Source: Poteriospumella lacustris
Taxonomy: Eukaryota > Sar > Chrysophyceae > Chromulinales > Dinobryaceae
DNA: 20,780 bases
Assembly: GCA_008000375.1 (NCBI GenBank)
Contig: SMOI01000491.1
Span: 1 to 20,780 of the forward strand
Reading direction: 5' to 3'
The position numbers and the translations under genes are program-made. The notes below the pieces were generated by a model. It saw only the letters and a list, made by a program, of their open reading frames with translations. It had not been told where the DNA came from and did no database searches. Of the stretch, positions 8,181-16,297 are shown one piece after another (within the stretch, counting starts at the first letter, position 1; every line of letters begins with the position of its first letter).

Positions 8181-9155
8181 ATGCTTCAGTCTAAGGAGGA
8201 AGAGGTTGAGGCTGAGTTTCGTTCGTATAAGGAGGCCAACCCCGATTGGTTGACAAATTTGCAGAAGGGGCAAGTAGTGGCTTCCTACAACTTCAGGTTG
8301 GCTGCTCTTTCAGGTACGGCGTTATTCCCTCCAACACCAAACTTGGTATTATTCTACACTGTATTAACTTGCTTCTTTCTCTTTTCCTATTATTTTCTGG
8401 TCGGGTAATAATTTTTCTCTGCCGTTTTCTCGTCTTTGTCAGGTGGATATGCTGGTGGACCCGCAGGTGAGTCAGTCGCACGGTTTCCGTCGGCTATTTT
8501 ATGTTTCCTATTGTGCTGACTTGTTTCCTATATTTGTGGCGGTTGTTCCGTCGTCCTCGTCGTGTGGTCAGCTGTTTTGCCTCCTGTCGCTGCAGATGTG
8601 GCGGAAGATACCTCCGCTCGGCACTTGAAGAGGATCACTTTACCATTTGGGAAACGACTTGACAGACTTGTGCAGGATGCCAGGAGTGCAAAGACGGTTG
8701 CGGAGGGTTTGCAAAGAGTGTTTCATGAAGGTTCACCTTCTTGCACTTGTATTTATACGCATGTTTTTCATGGCTACGCGTCGGTCCGCAGAGATATTGT
8801 TTACGACCTTATGCGTCAGGGGGTATCGCATGGCTACGTCCGTCGAATCAACGCCTCTGAGATAGACGTATTGATTGTTGCCAGAAATCCGGTTGATGAT
8901 GAGGCCATCCTTGTGCTTGCCGTGTACTTTCGTGAAAAGTGGGGGGTTGAAGGAAGTCACTTTATAGTGGATCGAGAGAACTATCAAGAACTGGACCGTT
9001 GCAAGGAAGGCTTCTTCATATACCGTTCTGCTGTACCTGATGACAATTCGGCAGACGACGACATTGACTTGATCTCTACAGACGGGTACACAGTGAAGTC
9101 TGACGTCAGCAACCCCATGAGACTTGTGTTTCCAAACGACCGCGCTACAAAGTAG
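8181..9155 (+). CDS. Gene X, copy A: unrecognised 238-residue protein, three exons with a 24-base microexon
   Basis: Exons are 8181-8313, 8443-8466 and 8596-9155. The introns are 129 bases (GTACGG...GTCAG) and 129 bases (GTGAGT...TGCAG), both phase 1. The joined frame is open throughout, 717 bases. I do not recognise the protein. Residues 1-44 are a charged helix-like segment rich in Glu and Lys; the microexon encodes a Gly-rich octapeptide with GGYAGGPA character; exon 3 looks globular, with PFGKRLDRLVQDARSAKTVA, CIYTHVFHGY, EIDVLIVARNP and EAILVLAVYFREKWG. The end is acidic (DDNSADDDIDLIS) and then NPMRLVFPND. No signal peptide or membrane segment is seen in the spliced product. Skipping the microexon keeps the frame. 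Retaining intron 1 gives a 75-residue product with a hydrophobic tail ending at 8408. The gene is shared with unit B and absent from unit C. Confidence 0.75.
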
Positions 9156-9849
9156 GACAAAATATGAAGTCAACTGCATGTAGTGGAGTGATTTGGTAGT
9201 ATGTTGCTCGATAATCAGAACACACACAAATGTACAATAATTTAAAAAATAAAAAAGGAATTGGCTTTGCATGACAATCTTTGATTTGACTCTTCCATTT
9301 AAAAAGAAACTTAAATGCTCCTGATACCTGTATAAACTTAAACTTGTGTGACTATTTTTATACAGAGCTCCGGTGAAAGAAGGTGAAACCATTCTTCACA
9401 GCAGATATCACGACATAAGTGAAGTAACAGTCAACGCTAAGGCTCGTCGAAAGGATGGATTGGCCAGCAGCGTGCGTCCGTTCACCCAATGCAAACTATT
9501 TACTGCTCTTGCAGCCGCTGCTTCTCACGCGCAAGCAGGAAAACTATTCCGGTTGGCTGCTGCTCCTCCCACGGCAATGATATCGGTCAGTTGCTGCTTC
9601 GGTAGAGGCAAGTCGGCACTTTTCTTTATTTGAAGTTGATCTATTATATTTGATTCATCTGCTTCCGCCGTATCGTTCCCCATATTCTATGGTGATACTT
9701 AATACTATCTAAGGAATAGTTTAATGTGGACGACCGGCGGCAATTCATCGGGCTGCAAGCGGGAGACAAGTACAGATATCATACACACTTCCTCTATATA
9801 CTGTACAGTACATGCAGTATAGGTATATACCAAACGTTTGGTACATGCA
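9156..9849. other. Gene-free tail of unit A with an orphan ORF and palindromes
   Basis: The first 100 bases are A/T-rich (AATTTAAAAAATAAAAAAGG near 9238) and probably contain the gene X 3' end. An 86-codon open stretch, 9373-9633, follows a splice-acceptor-like TTTTTATACAG. It is Ala/Lys/Arg-rich, has no nearby ATG, and could be a captured exon or chance. From about 9780 to the unit end lies a cluster of short perfect palindromes. The equivalent of this tail in unit B is 12767-13460, and I saw no difference. Confidence 0.5.
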
Positions 9850-9862
9850 TAGTCTTTCCCAT
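9794..9862 (-). other. Chimeric mini-ORF fused to the captured NAP1 start codon (A/B junction)
   Basis: Unit B begins with the NAP1 upstream region, ATG and the next ten coding bases. Reading leftward from 9862 the frame continues MGKT and then runs into junction sequence (MHVPNVWY...), stopping at 9794 after 22 residues. If the copied NAP1 promoter is active it would express this peptide or a noncoding RNA. An identical arrangement lies at 13405-13473. Whether it is expressed is unknown. Confidence 0.4.
9799..9849. repeat. Palindrome cluster and 9-base direct repeat at the A/B junction
   Basis: Perfect palindromes are TACTGTACAGTA (9799-9810), GGTATATACC (9822-9831) and TACCAAACGTTTGGTA (9828-9843). 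The 9-mer GTACATGCA occurs at 9808-9816 and again at 9841-9849, directly abutting the start of unit B. The same cluster is at 13410-13460 at the B/C junction. Confidence 0.8.
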
Positions 9863-10271
9863 TTTTAATACCTTGAGTGACGCATTGTCAATCGATTTCC
9901 AAAATGAAGAAAGTACAAGACCGCCAACCAAACCGTCCTCCATTGGATCGTTAGTCTCCGTTCCTGGCTCGTGTGGCGGCGGGCGGTGGAGATTCGGCCT
10001 ACCGACACACTCCCCTTTGGCGCTGAGAGACCGCCAAAGAACCGAAACCCGCAAACGTTTGAGAGAAGAAAGGTACTCTTTTACGCTTACATACGCAGCA
10101 GTGGTTGAATTAAAATGTGGTCTGGAAGCACAGAATATATAATGAAATCCATGGCAAGTAGTGTAAGTAGTGTAGATACAACAAGAAAAAACAGCACCAT
10201 CGATCAAACACTAAACAGTAAACGTGAAAATACAGTGCAAACCGAAATATATTTTTGAGCGCAAAAGCCAA
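9863..10271. promoter_or_regulatory. Captured NAP1 upstream region, copy B
   Basis: Homologous to 6221-6678 and 13474-13922. It faces left, toward the 22-residue chimeric mini-ORF instead of a NAP1 gene. It is shorter than A and C because of the deletion near 9968. Promoter function is inferred only from its position upstream of NAP1 in copy A. Confidence 0.35.
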
Positions 10272-11468
10272 CTACTTTGAACCACGCCACGTCCCAATAG
10301 CGATCAGCACAATAAATGCAAGAATTGGAACCCACGGAGCAGCCATCTCTCGATAGCTTTCAAACTCAGCGCGGGCTCTTTCTGCCTCTTCATTGCCCGC
10401 CTCAAAACGTCGGCGCCGTTCCTCCTCCTCTTGCTTTTGTCGTGTGATGAAGTTCTGACACGTGCTGAACCGTTGCTCCCATTCCTCCTTCACAGCCTTG
10501 GAAAAAGGTGCAACTTCCGCAGCAATAGCATCTTGTAAGTTTCTTTCGAAGATTGCTTCCTTGAAGTGGAACTGCGTTTTGCACGTTGGGCACTTCTGAA
10601 CGACTTCCGCCGACTGATCACTTTCTCCAACTGGTTGACAGCTTTTCATTCTTTCTTGCAAACAATGAAAGCAATACGAATGAGAGCAAGTCAAAACCAT
10701 CGGTGCTGACAACAAATCCATGCAAAAAGCGCACGGGTGCTTTGCTACTAACGCCTCCCAACGTGCTTGTTCCTCGTCAATTTTCCCTTCTTGTCGTTAT
10801 CAGAAATGTTCGAGCCGTGAACATCACGAACAGTATCGGGCGAAACTGTATTCACCTTATCGATCACAGAGTTTATGCAAGAGACAAAGCTGGGGTCACA
10901 AACCAAAGATTTGACCTCACGCACCAAGCGTATCTGGTGTTCCAGAGAAAGCGTTTGCAAGGCACCGCTTACTAACGGAATCTTTCACTGCTTCCAGAGC
11001 CACCTCGGCCTCAAACGGAGATGCTACTGCAACATGATTAGTGTCCTTGGCCAATTCTGTCAAGTAACTCCATTCCAATCCGCCAGAATCGCCTTCACAA
11101 TAGCTTGCTACTGAACTGGAGTCGGACTCGATACCTCCATTTAAGTTTCCTACGTCACGGATTCCTCTCCACGCAAATGGATCATTAAATTTCGTGACAA
11201 ATCCCGCCTCGGCTATGCCCCTCGATACATCGGCGCTGCCGACATCTTTCAACAACGTCGTTTCCGACATTGACACATTCGACTCGCTGAAGTCCTTCGA
11301 CAAAGTTTCATCTGGGTTGGCCTAAACGTTGGCAACCGTTTCCGTCGCTTCATAATTCACGACATTTCCACCAGGAATAAATAGATAACGATGTTTCTAC
11401 CCCCACGGCCCGAGCGCGGAACCCGCTGAGACCTTCTTTCCCACCGCCAAAGTTCTCATCGAGAGCAT
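10272..11468 (-). pseudogene. RING-finger gene, pseudogene copy B
   Basis: It shares every disabling lesion seen in copy A: the TAG stop (here 11322-11324), the 2-base deletion (about 10981), the net 10-base deletion before the RING (about 10778-10793) and the N-terminal indels. The inactivation therefore predates the A/B duplication. The 3' ORF of 149 codons (10272-10721) remains open but has private changes relative to A and C: Tyr to Cys, Asp to Glu, Gln to Pro next to the membrane anchor, Ser to Gly near the C-terminus and Gln to His. The central segment (10917-11303) gives the same translation as copy A. Confidence 0.85.
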
Positions 11469-11791
11469 GATCGAAACTGACAAATCCCTTCAAGATGGGG
11501 CGGACTAAACAACAAAATAACGGGGAAGAAAATGTGATGAAAATACCTCTAGGCTCTAATCTAGGCCATAATATAGCCATATAGCCTACTATCCAACGCT
11601 TTCTGAGTGAGCAAGAAGACCATGTGCATGGCGACGATGATAATCGATCGTCACCACTACCCGCTACCGACAGATGCAGTGGTGTTGTTGAAGAGTTGAA
11701 GACGAGTGAAGAGTGAACGAAGAGCGAAGAAGAGAAGATGCCGGGGGTCCAACAAAGTCCCAAGAAGTTCACAAGTAAATAACAAAACAAA
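11469..11791. other. Head-to-head region between RING pseudogene B and gene X copy B, with a uORF
   Basis: Counterpart of 7876-8180. It differs by a few substitutions, loss of one ACT near 11590 and an extra block of about 21 bases near 11713-11733. The uORF recurs at 11738-11782 with one Arg-to-Gly change and the same nine-base spacing to the gene X ATG. No other gene seen. Confidence 0.5.
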
Positions 11792-12766
11792 ATGCTTCAG
11801 TCTAAGGAGGAAGAGGTTGAGGCTGAGTTTCGTTCGTATAAGGAGGCCAACCCCGATTGGTTGACAAATTTGCAGAAGGGGCAAGTAGTGGCTTCCTACA
11901 ACTTCAGGTTGGCTGCTCTTTCAGGTACGGCGTTATTCCCTCCAACACCAAACTTGGTATTATTCTACACTGTATTAACTTGCTTCTTTCTCTTTTCCTA
12001 TTATTTTCTGGTCGGGTAATAATTTTTCTCTGCCGTTTTCTCGTCTTTGTCAGGTGGATATGCTGGTGGACCCGCAGGTGAGTCAGTCGCACGGTTTCCG
12101 TCGGCTATTTTATGTTTCCTATTGTGCTGACTTGTTTCCTATATTTGTGGCGGTTGTTCCGTCGTCCTCGTCGTGTGGTCAGCTGTTTTGCCTCCTGTCG
12201 CTGCAGATGTGGCGGAAGATACCTCCGCTCGGCACTTGAAGAGGATCACTTTACCATTTGGGAAACGACTTGACAGACTTGTGCAGGATGCCAGGAGTGC
12301 AAAGACGGTTGCGGAGGGTTTGCAAAGAGTGTTTCATGAAGGTTCACCTTCTTGCACTTGTATTTATACGCATGTTTTTCATGGCTACGCGTCGGTCCGC
12401 AGAGATATTGTTTACGACCTTATGCGTCAGGGGGTATCGCATGGCTACGTCCGTCGAATCAACGCCTCTGAGATAGACGTATTGATTGTTGCCAGAAATC
12501 CGGTTGATGATGAGGCCATCCTTGTGCTTGCCGTGTACTTTCGTGAAAAGTGGGGGGTTGAAGGAAGTCACTTTATAGTGGATCGAGAGAACTATCAAGA
12601 ACTGGACCGTTGCAAGGAAGGCTTCTTCATATACCGTTCTGCTGTACCTGATGACAATTCGGCAGACGACGACATTGACTTGATCTCTACAGACGGGTAC
12701 ACAGTGAAGTCTGACGTCAGCAACCCCATGAGACTTGTGTTTCCAAACGACCGCGCTACAAAGTAG
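11792..12766 (+). CDS. Gene X, copy B: unrecognised 238-residue protein, three exons with a 24-base microexon
   Basis: Exons are 11792-11924, 12054-12077 and 12207-12766, with the same phase-1 introns as copy A. All open frames overlapping the two copies translate identically, including those reading introns and the antisense strand. The DNA is therefore identical or nearly so, introns included. Both copies keep splice sites and frame, so both may be functional, or the duplication is too young to have decayed. Function unknown; see copy A for the protein description. Confidence 0.75.
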
Positions 12767-13460
12767 GACAAAATATGAAGTCAACTGCATGTAGTGGAGT
12801 GATTTGGTAGTATGTTGCTCGATAATCAGAACACACACAAATGTACAATAATTTAAAAAATAAAAAAGGAATTGGCTTTGCATGACAATCTTTGATTTGA
12901 CTCTTCCATTTAAAAAGAAACTTAAATGCTCCTGATACCTGTATAAACTTAAACTTGTGTGACTATTTTTATACAGAGCTCCGGTGAAAGAAGGTGAAAC
13001 CATTCTTCACAGCAGATATCACGACATAAGTGAAGTAACAGTCAACGCTAAGGCTCGTCGAAAGGATGGATTGGCCAGCAGCGTGCGTCCGTTCACCCAA
13101 TGCAAACTATTTACTGCTCTTGCAGCCGCTGCTTCTCACGCGCAAGCAGGAAAACTATTCCGGTTGGCTGCTGCTCCTCCCACGGCAATGATATCGGTCA
13201 GTTGCTGCTTCGGTAGAGGCAAGTCGGCACTTTTCTTTATTTGAAGTTGATCTATTATATTTGATTCATCTGCTTCCGCCGTATCGTTCCCCATATTCTA
13301 TGGTGATACTTAATACTATCTAAGGAATAGTTTAATGTGGACGACCGGCGGCAATTCATCGGGCTGCAAGCGGGAGACAAGTACAGATATCATACACACT
13401 TCCTCTATATACTGTACAGTACATGCAGTATAGGTATATACCAAACGTTTGGTACATGCA
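12767..13460. other. Gene-free tail of unit B
   Basis: Copy of 9156-9849 with no difference that I noticed. It contains the A/T-rich gene X 3' region, the orphan 86-codon stretch (12984-13244, preceded by an acceptor-like ATACAG), and the palindrome cluster with the 9-base direct repeat at 13410-13460. Confidence 0.5.
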
Positions 13461-13473
13461 TAGTCTTTCCCAT
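13405..13473 (-). other. Chimeric mini-ORF fused to the captured NAP1 start codon (B/C junction)
   Basis: Same structure as at 9794-9862: the copied NAP1 ATG and next ten coding bases run into junction sequence and stop after 22 residues. Expression is unproven. Confidence 0.4.
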
Positions 13474-13922
13474 TTTTAATACCTTGAGTGACGCATTGTC
13501 AATCGATTTCAAAAGTGAAGAAAGTACAAGACCGCCAACCAAACCGTCCTCCATTGGATCGTTAGTCTCCGTTCCTGGCAGACGTCGCCGATTTGGTAGG
13601 AAAAACGCTGATCGTTCGTGTGGTGGCGGGCGGTGGAGATTCGGCCTACCGACACACTCCCCTTTTGCGCTGAGAGACCGCCAAAGAACCGAAACCCGCA
13701 AACGTTTGAGAGAAGAAAGGTACTCTTTTACGCTTACATACGCAGCAGTGGTTGAATTAAAATGTGGTCTGGAAGCACAGAATATATAATGAAATCCATG
13801 GCAAGTAGTGTAAGTAGTGTAGATACAACAAGAAAAAACAGCACCATCGATCAAACACTAAACAGTAAACGTGAAAATATTGTGCGACCAAACCGAAACA
13901 TATTTTTGAGCGCAGAAGCCAA
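13474..13922. promoter_or_regulatory. Captured NAP1 upstream region, copy C
   Basis: Homologous to 6221-6678 and 9863-10271, and includes the 3' flank of the intact RING gene. It keeps the block deleted in B. Promoter activity is inferred only from its homology to the NAP1 upstream region. Confidence 0.35.
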
Positions 13923-15152
13923 CTATTTTGAACTACGCCACGTCCCAATAGCGATCAGCACAATGAATGCAAGAATCGGAACCCATTGAGCAGCCATATC
14001 TCGATAGCTTTCAAACTCGGCGCGGGCTCTTTCTGCCTCTTCATTGCCTGCCTCAAAACGTCGGCGCCGTTCCTCCTCCTCTTGCTTTTGTCGTGTGATG
14101 AAGTTCTGATAAGTGCTGAACCGTTGCTCCCATTCCTCCTTCACAGCCTTGGAAAAAGGTGCAACTTCCGCAGCGATAGCATCTTGTAAATTTCTTTCGA
14201 AGATTGCTTCCTTGAATTGGAACTGCGTTTTGCACGTTGGGCACTTCTGAACGACTTCCGCCGACTGCTCACTTTCTCCAACTGGTTGACAGCTCTTCAT
14301 ACTTTCTTGCAAACAATGAAAGCAATACGAATGAGAGCAAGTCAAAACCATCGGCGCTGACAACAAATCCATGCAAAAAGCGCAGGGGTGCTTTGCTACT
14401 AACGCCTCCCAACGTGCTTCTTCCTCGTTAATGGACGGCATTAGTCGCTTCTTGTCGTTATCAGAAATGTTCGAGCCGTGAACATCACGAACAGTATCGG
14501 GCGAAACTGTATTCACCTTATCGATCACAGAGTTTATGCAAGAGACAAAGCTGGGGTCACAAACCATTGATTTGACCTCACGCACCAAGCGTATCTGGTG
14601 TTCCGGAGAAAGCGTTTGCAAGGCACCGCTTACTAACGGAATGTCTTTCACTGCTTCCAGAGCCACCTCTGCCTCAAACGGAGATGCTACTGAAACATGA
14701 TTAGAGTCCTTGGCCAGTTCTGTCAAGTAACTCCATTCCAATCCGCCAGAATCGCCTTCAAAATAGCTTGCTATTGAACTGGAGTCGGACTCGTGAGCTC
14801 CATTTAAGTTTCCTACGTCACTGATTCCTTTCCACGCAAATGGATCATTGAACTCCGTGACAAATCCCGCCTCGGTGATGCCTCTTGATACATCGGCGCT
14901 GCCGACATCTTTCAACAACGTCGTTTCCGCCGTTGACACATTCGACTCGCTGAACTCCTTCGACAAAGTTTCATCTGGGTTCGCCTTAGTGTTAGCAACC
15001 ATTTCCATCGCCTCATTATTCACGGTATTTCCACCAGGAATAAATAGATAACGATGTTCGAGCATGGTTCTACCCCCCACGGCCGTTCCAAAGCCGAGCG
15101 CAGAGCCCGCTAAGACCTTCTTTCCCACCGCCAAAGTTCTCATCGAGAGCAT
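13923..15152 (-). CDS. Tail-anchored C3HC4 RING-finger protein, probable E3 ubiquitin ligase
   Basis: Single exon. The frame stays open upstream of 15152, but the first ATG is at 15152 (409 residues). The RING ligands are C257, C260, C272, H274, C277, C280, C304 and C307, a C3HC4 pattern with an unusually long 23-residue spacer between the sixth and seventh ligands. A Glu/Arg-rich, probably coiled-coil segment (about 320-385) follows. A single hydrophobic helix, WVPILAFIVLIAIGTW (390-405), ends four residues from the C-terminus, typical of a tail-anchored membrane protein with the RING in the cytosol. Residues 1-40 are basic then Gly/Ala-rich, and could be a targeting or membrane segment. RING proteins transfer ubiquitin from an E2 to substrates; membrane-anchored ones often act in ER or organelle quality control, but substrate and membrane here are unknown. 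It is the only intact copy of the three. Confidence 0.88.
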   Translation of the reverse strand: MLSMRTLAVGKKVLAGSALGFGTAVGGRTMLEHRYLFIPGGNTVNNEAMEMVANTKANPDETLSKEFSESNVSTAETTLLKDVGSADVSRGITEAGFVTEFNDPFAWKGISDVGNLNGAHESDSSSIASYFEGDSGGLEWSYLTELAKDSNHVSVASPFEAEVALEAVKDIPLVSGALQTLSPEHQIRLVREVKSMVCDPSFVSCINSVIDKVNTVSPDTVRDVHGSNISDNDKKRLMPSINEEEARWEALVAKHPCAFCMDLLSAPMVLTCSHSYCFHCLQESMKSCQPVGESEQSAEVVQKCPTCKTQFQFKEAIFERNLQDAIAAEVAPFSKAVKEEWEQRFSTYQNFITRQKQEEEERRRRFEAGNEEAERARAEFESYRDMAAQWVPILAFIVLIAIGTWRSSK

Positions 15153-15693
15153 GATCGAAATTGACAATTCCCTTCAAGGTGAGGGTGGAGTAAACAACAA
15201 AAATAACAAGGGAGAAAATGTGATGAAGAGGACCAACGATTTCTGAGATACGCCAAAATGCAATGTATCAACTTGAAAGTCAACATGAGAGAGAGAGGAA
15301 ACGAAAGAACACAAAAAGACCCACGATGTGCATGAAGACGACGACAACAACCTCAACGACACTAACGCGACACCGTTACCGACAGATGAAGCAACCGTGG
15401 GAGAGTGGTTGTGTCGGATTGAGCTGGTCTCACGATCATCATGTCGTCGTCGTTCTGTGCTGCTGCCAGTTTTTTTTGGTGGGGCTGGGTGGATTGGTTC
15501 TCATCGGAAGGTCTTTCTTTGTCACGAAGTCTCCACGCTACCGAAATATCGAGGAATCAGACTGAAAGACTTGTATAGAGTACGCAGCTTGACTGAATAC
15601 TTCCTCTCAAATCTACTTTCGAGATATTGTTTCTCGATCAAGTTCGATCTCAGCCTCTTTTGTCTATAGCTAGTATACTTCAGTCAAATCAAA
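15153..15693. other. Head-to-head upstream region of the RING and small membrane-protein genes
   Basis: 541 bases between divergent genes, hence a possible bidirectional promoter region. The left part (to about 15390) is homologous to the regions upstream of gene X in A and B. The right part is unique. A 114-codon open stretch (15328-15669) begins with GTG, not ATG, and has no recognisable family; it may be chance or part of an unrecognised exon. The last 60 bases resemble a 5' UTR leading to CAAATCAAAATGG. Confidence 0.5.
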
Positions 15694-15985
15694 ATGGGAT
15701 TCCAAAAGAATTTTTTGTATGTGTTGATGATTCTATCAGCAATTATGATTTACCTCACATATAGTCCGGCCGATAGCACGTACTTCTGGACGTACTGGGT
15801 AAGTACCGTAAATTTCACATCTTAGTCTGTTGCTTTAATCGATTGATCATTTTGGCTTTTAGTGCGCTGTTTTCGTTTGCTTGGCATTCGGTTATATGAT
15901 GGACGTTCTTTTCAACGCTGAGCTGACTTTCGTGTTCGATCCTAACTACGACAACTGGACTCGCAAAGTTGACCCGCAATCCTAA
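15694..15985 (+). CDS. Small two-exon membrane protein, 75 residues
   Basis: Exons are 15694-15798 and 15863-15985. The 64-base intron (GTAAGT...TTTTAG) is phase 0. Two hydrophobic segments are visible, residues about 7-23 (FLYVLMILSAIMIYLTY) and about 34-56 (starting WCAVFVCLAFGYMM), separated by a short polar loop with SPADSTYFWT. The C-terminus is polar (FDPNYDNWTRKVDPQS). The start has a good context (AAAATGG). The gene is too short for most ORF finders once split by the intron. I do not recognise the family. Strong splice sites, frame continuity and membrane-like texture argue that it is real. It lies head-to-head with the RING gene and converges with TAF10. Confidence 0.72.
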
Positions 15986-16297
15986 GTTCCAATATCAAAG
16001 GACGTGTCAGTGTGCGATCGGCACGTAGATGCTGTCAGCTTGTGGCACGTGGTGGAACTTCATGTTGTTGTGATGCTGTCAGGAATTGTTCCTCGTATAG
16101 ATGTCGGACATTTTGTAATATAGTGATGAAGTTTCGTTTTACACAACATTTGAAGTGGAAGTCTTTGCATCAGGCGAGTTTTCAGATTATTATATATAGT
16201 TCAAAAGCCTCAATGCGGGCATTGCGGTTACAGATGATATGTTGGTCACGTTATGTTAAAGACGATATGTACAAATGGAAAGCCGATCGCATGTTTT
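15986..16297. other. Convergent 3' intergenic region
   Basis: 312 bases between the stop codons of the small membrane-protein gene (+) and TAF10 (-). Nothing recognisable beyond presumed 3' UTRs. The ORF at 16012-16341 has no protein-like character. Confidence 0.5.

Larger units (their letters stand above)
6208..9849. repeat. Tandem repeat unit A (3642 bases)
   Basis: This is the first copy of a large direct repeat. The homologous starts are the TAGTCTTTCCCATTTTTAAT motif at 6208, 9850 and 13461. Contents are the NAP1 5' end, RING pseudogene A (-), gene X copy A (+), a gene-free tail and a palindrome cluster. Its left boundary lies inside NAP1 exon 1, because bases left of 6208 continue NAP1 while the equivalent bases in B and C do not. 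A carries private substitutions, for example at 7836 and 7872. Confidence 0.9.
9850..13460. repeat. Tandem repeat unit B (3611 bases)
   Basis: Second complete direct-repeat copy. Relative to unit A it has lost about 40 bases in the NAP1-upstream part (near 9968) and gained about 18 bases upstream of gene X (near 11713-11733). From gene X exon 1 to the unit end I saw no differences from A. Contents are the NAP1 5' end fragment, RING pseudogene B (-), gene X copy B (+) and a palindrome-bearing tail. Confidence 0.9.
13461..15390. repeat. Partial tandem repeat unit C, carrying the intact RING gene
   Basis: Homology to A and B runs from the NAP1 5' fragment at 13461, through the RING gene, to about 15390, where a shared CTACCGACAGATG-like block is the last recognisable match. 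Gene X and the palindromic tail are absent. The right boundary is approximate because homology fades between 15180 and 15390. Confidence 0.8.

Noticed and set aside
8733-9392. 219-codon minus-strand ORF (repeated at 12344-13003)
   Set aside because: Antisense to gene X exon 3. The plus strand has a consistent three-exon model with matching intron phases, which is better evidence of the coding strand.
9373-9633. 86-codon open stretch after an acceptor-like site (also 12984-13244)
   Set aside because: No ATG start, no donor to pair with, and no recognised family. Kept only as an orphan ORF inside the unit tails.
8181-9849. Gene X plus tail as a transposable element
   Set aside because: No terminal inverted repeats, target-site duplication around the whole block, or transposase/integrase motif was seen; the 9-base direct repeat brackets only 24 bases.
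15328-15669. 114-codon open stretch left of the small membrane-protein gene
   Set aside because: Begins with GTG and overlaps the fading edge of unit C. No protein family or splice partner could be found by eye.
15986-16297. Possible SECIS element downstream of the small membrane-protein gene
   Set aside because: An ATGA followed by AA and TGA-like bases occurs, but no supporting stem could be drawn, and the gene has no in-frame TGA.
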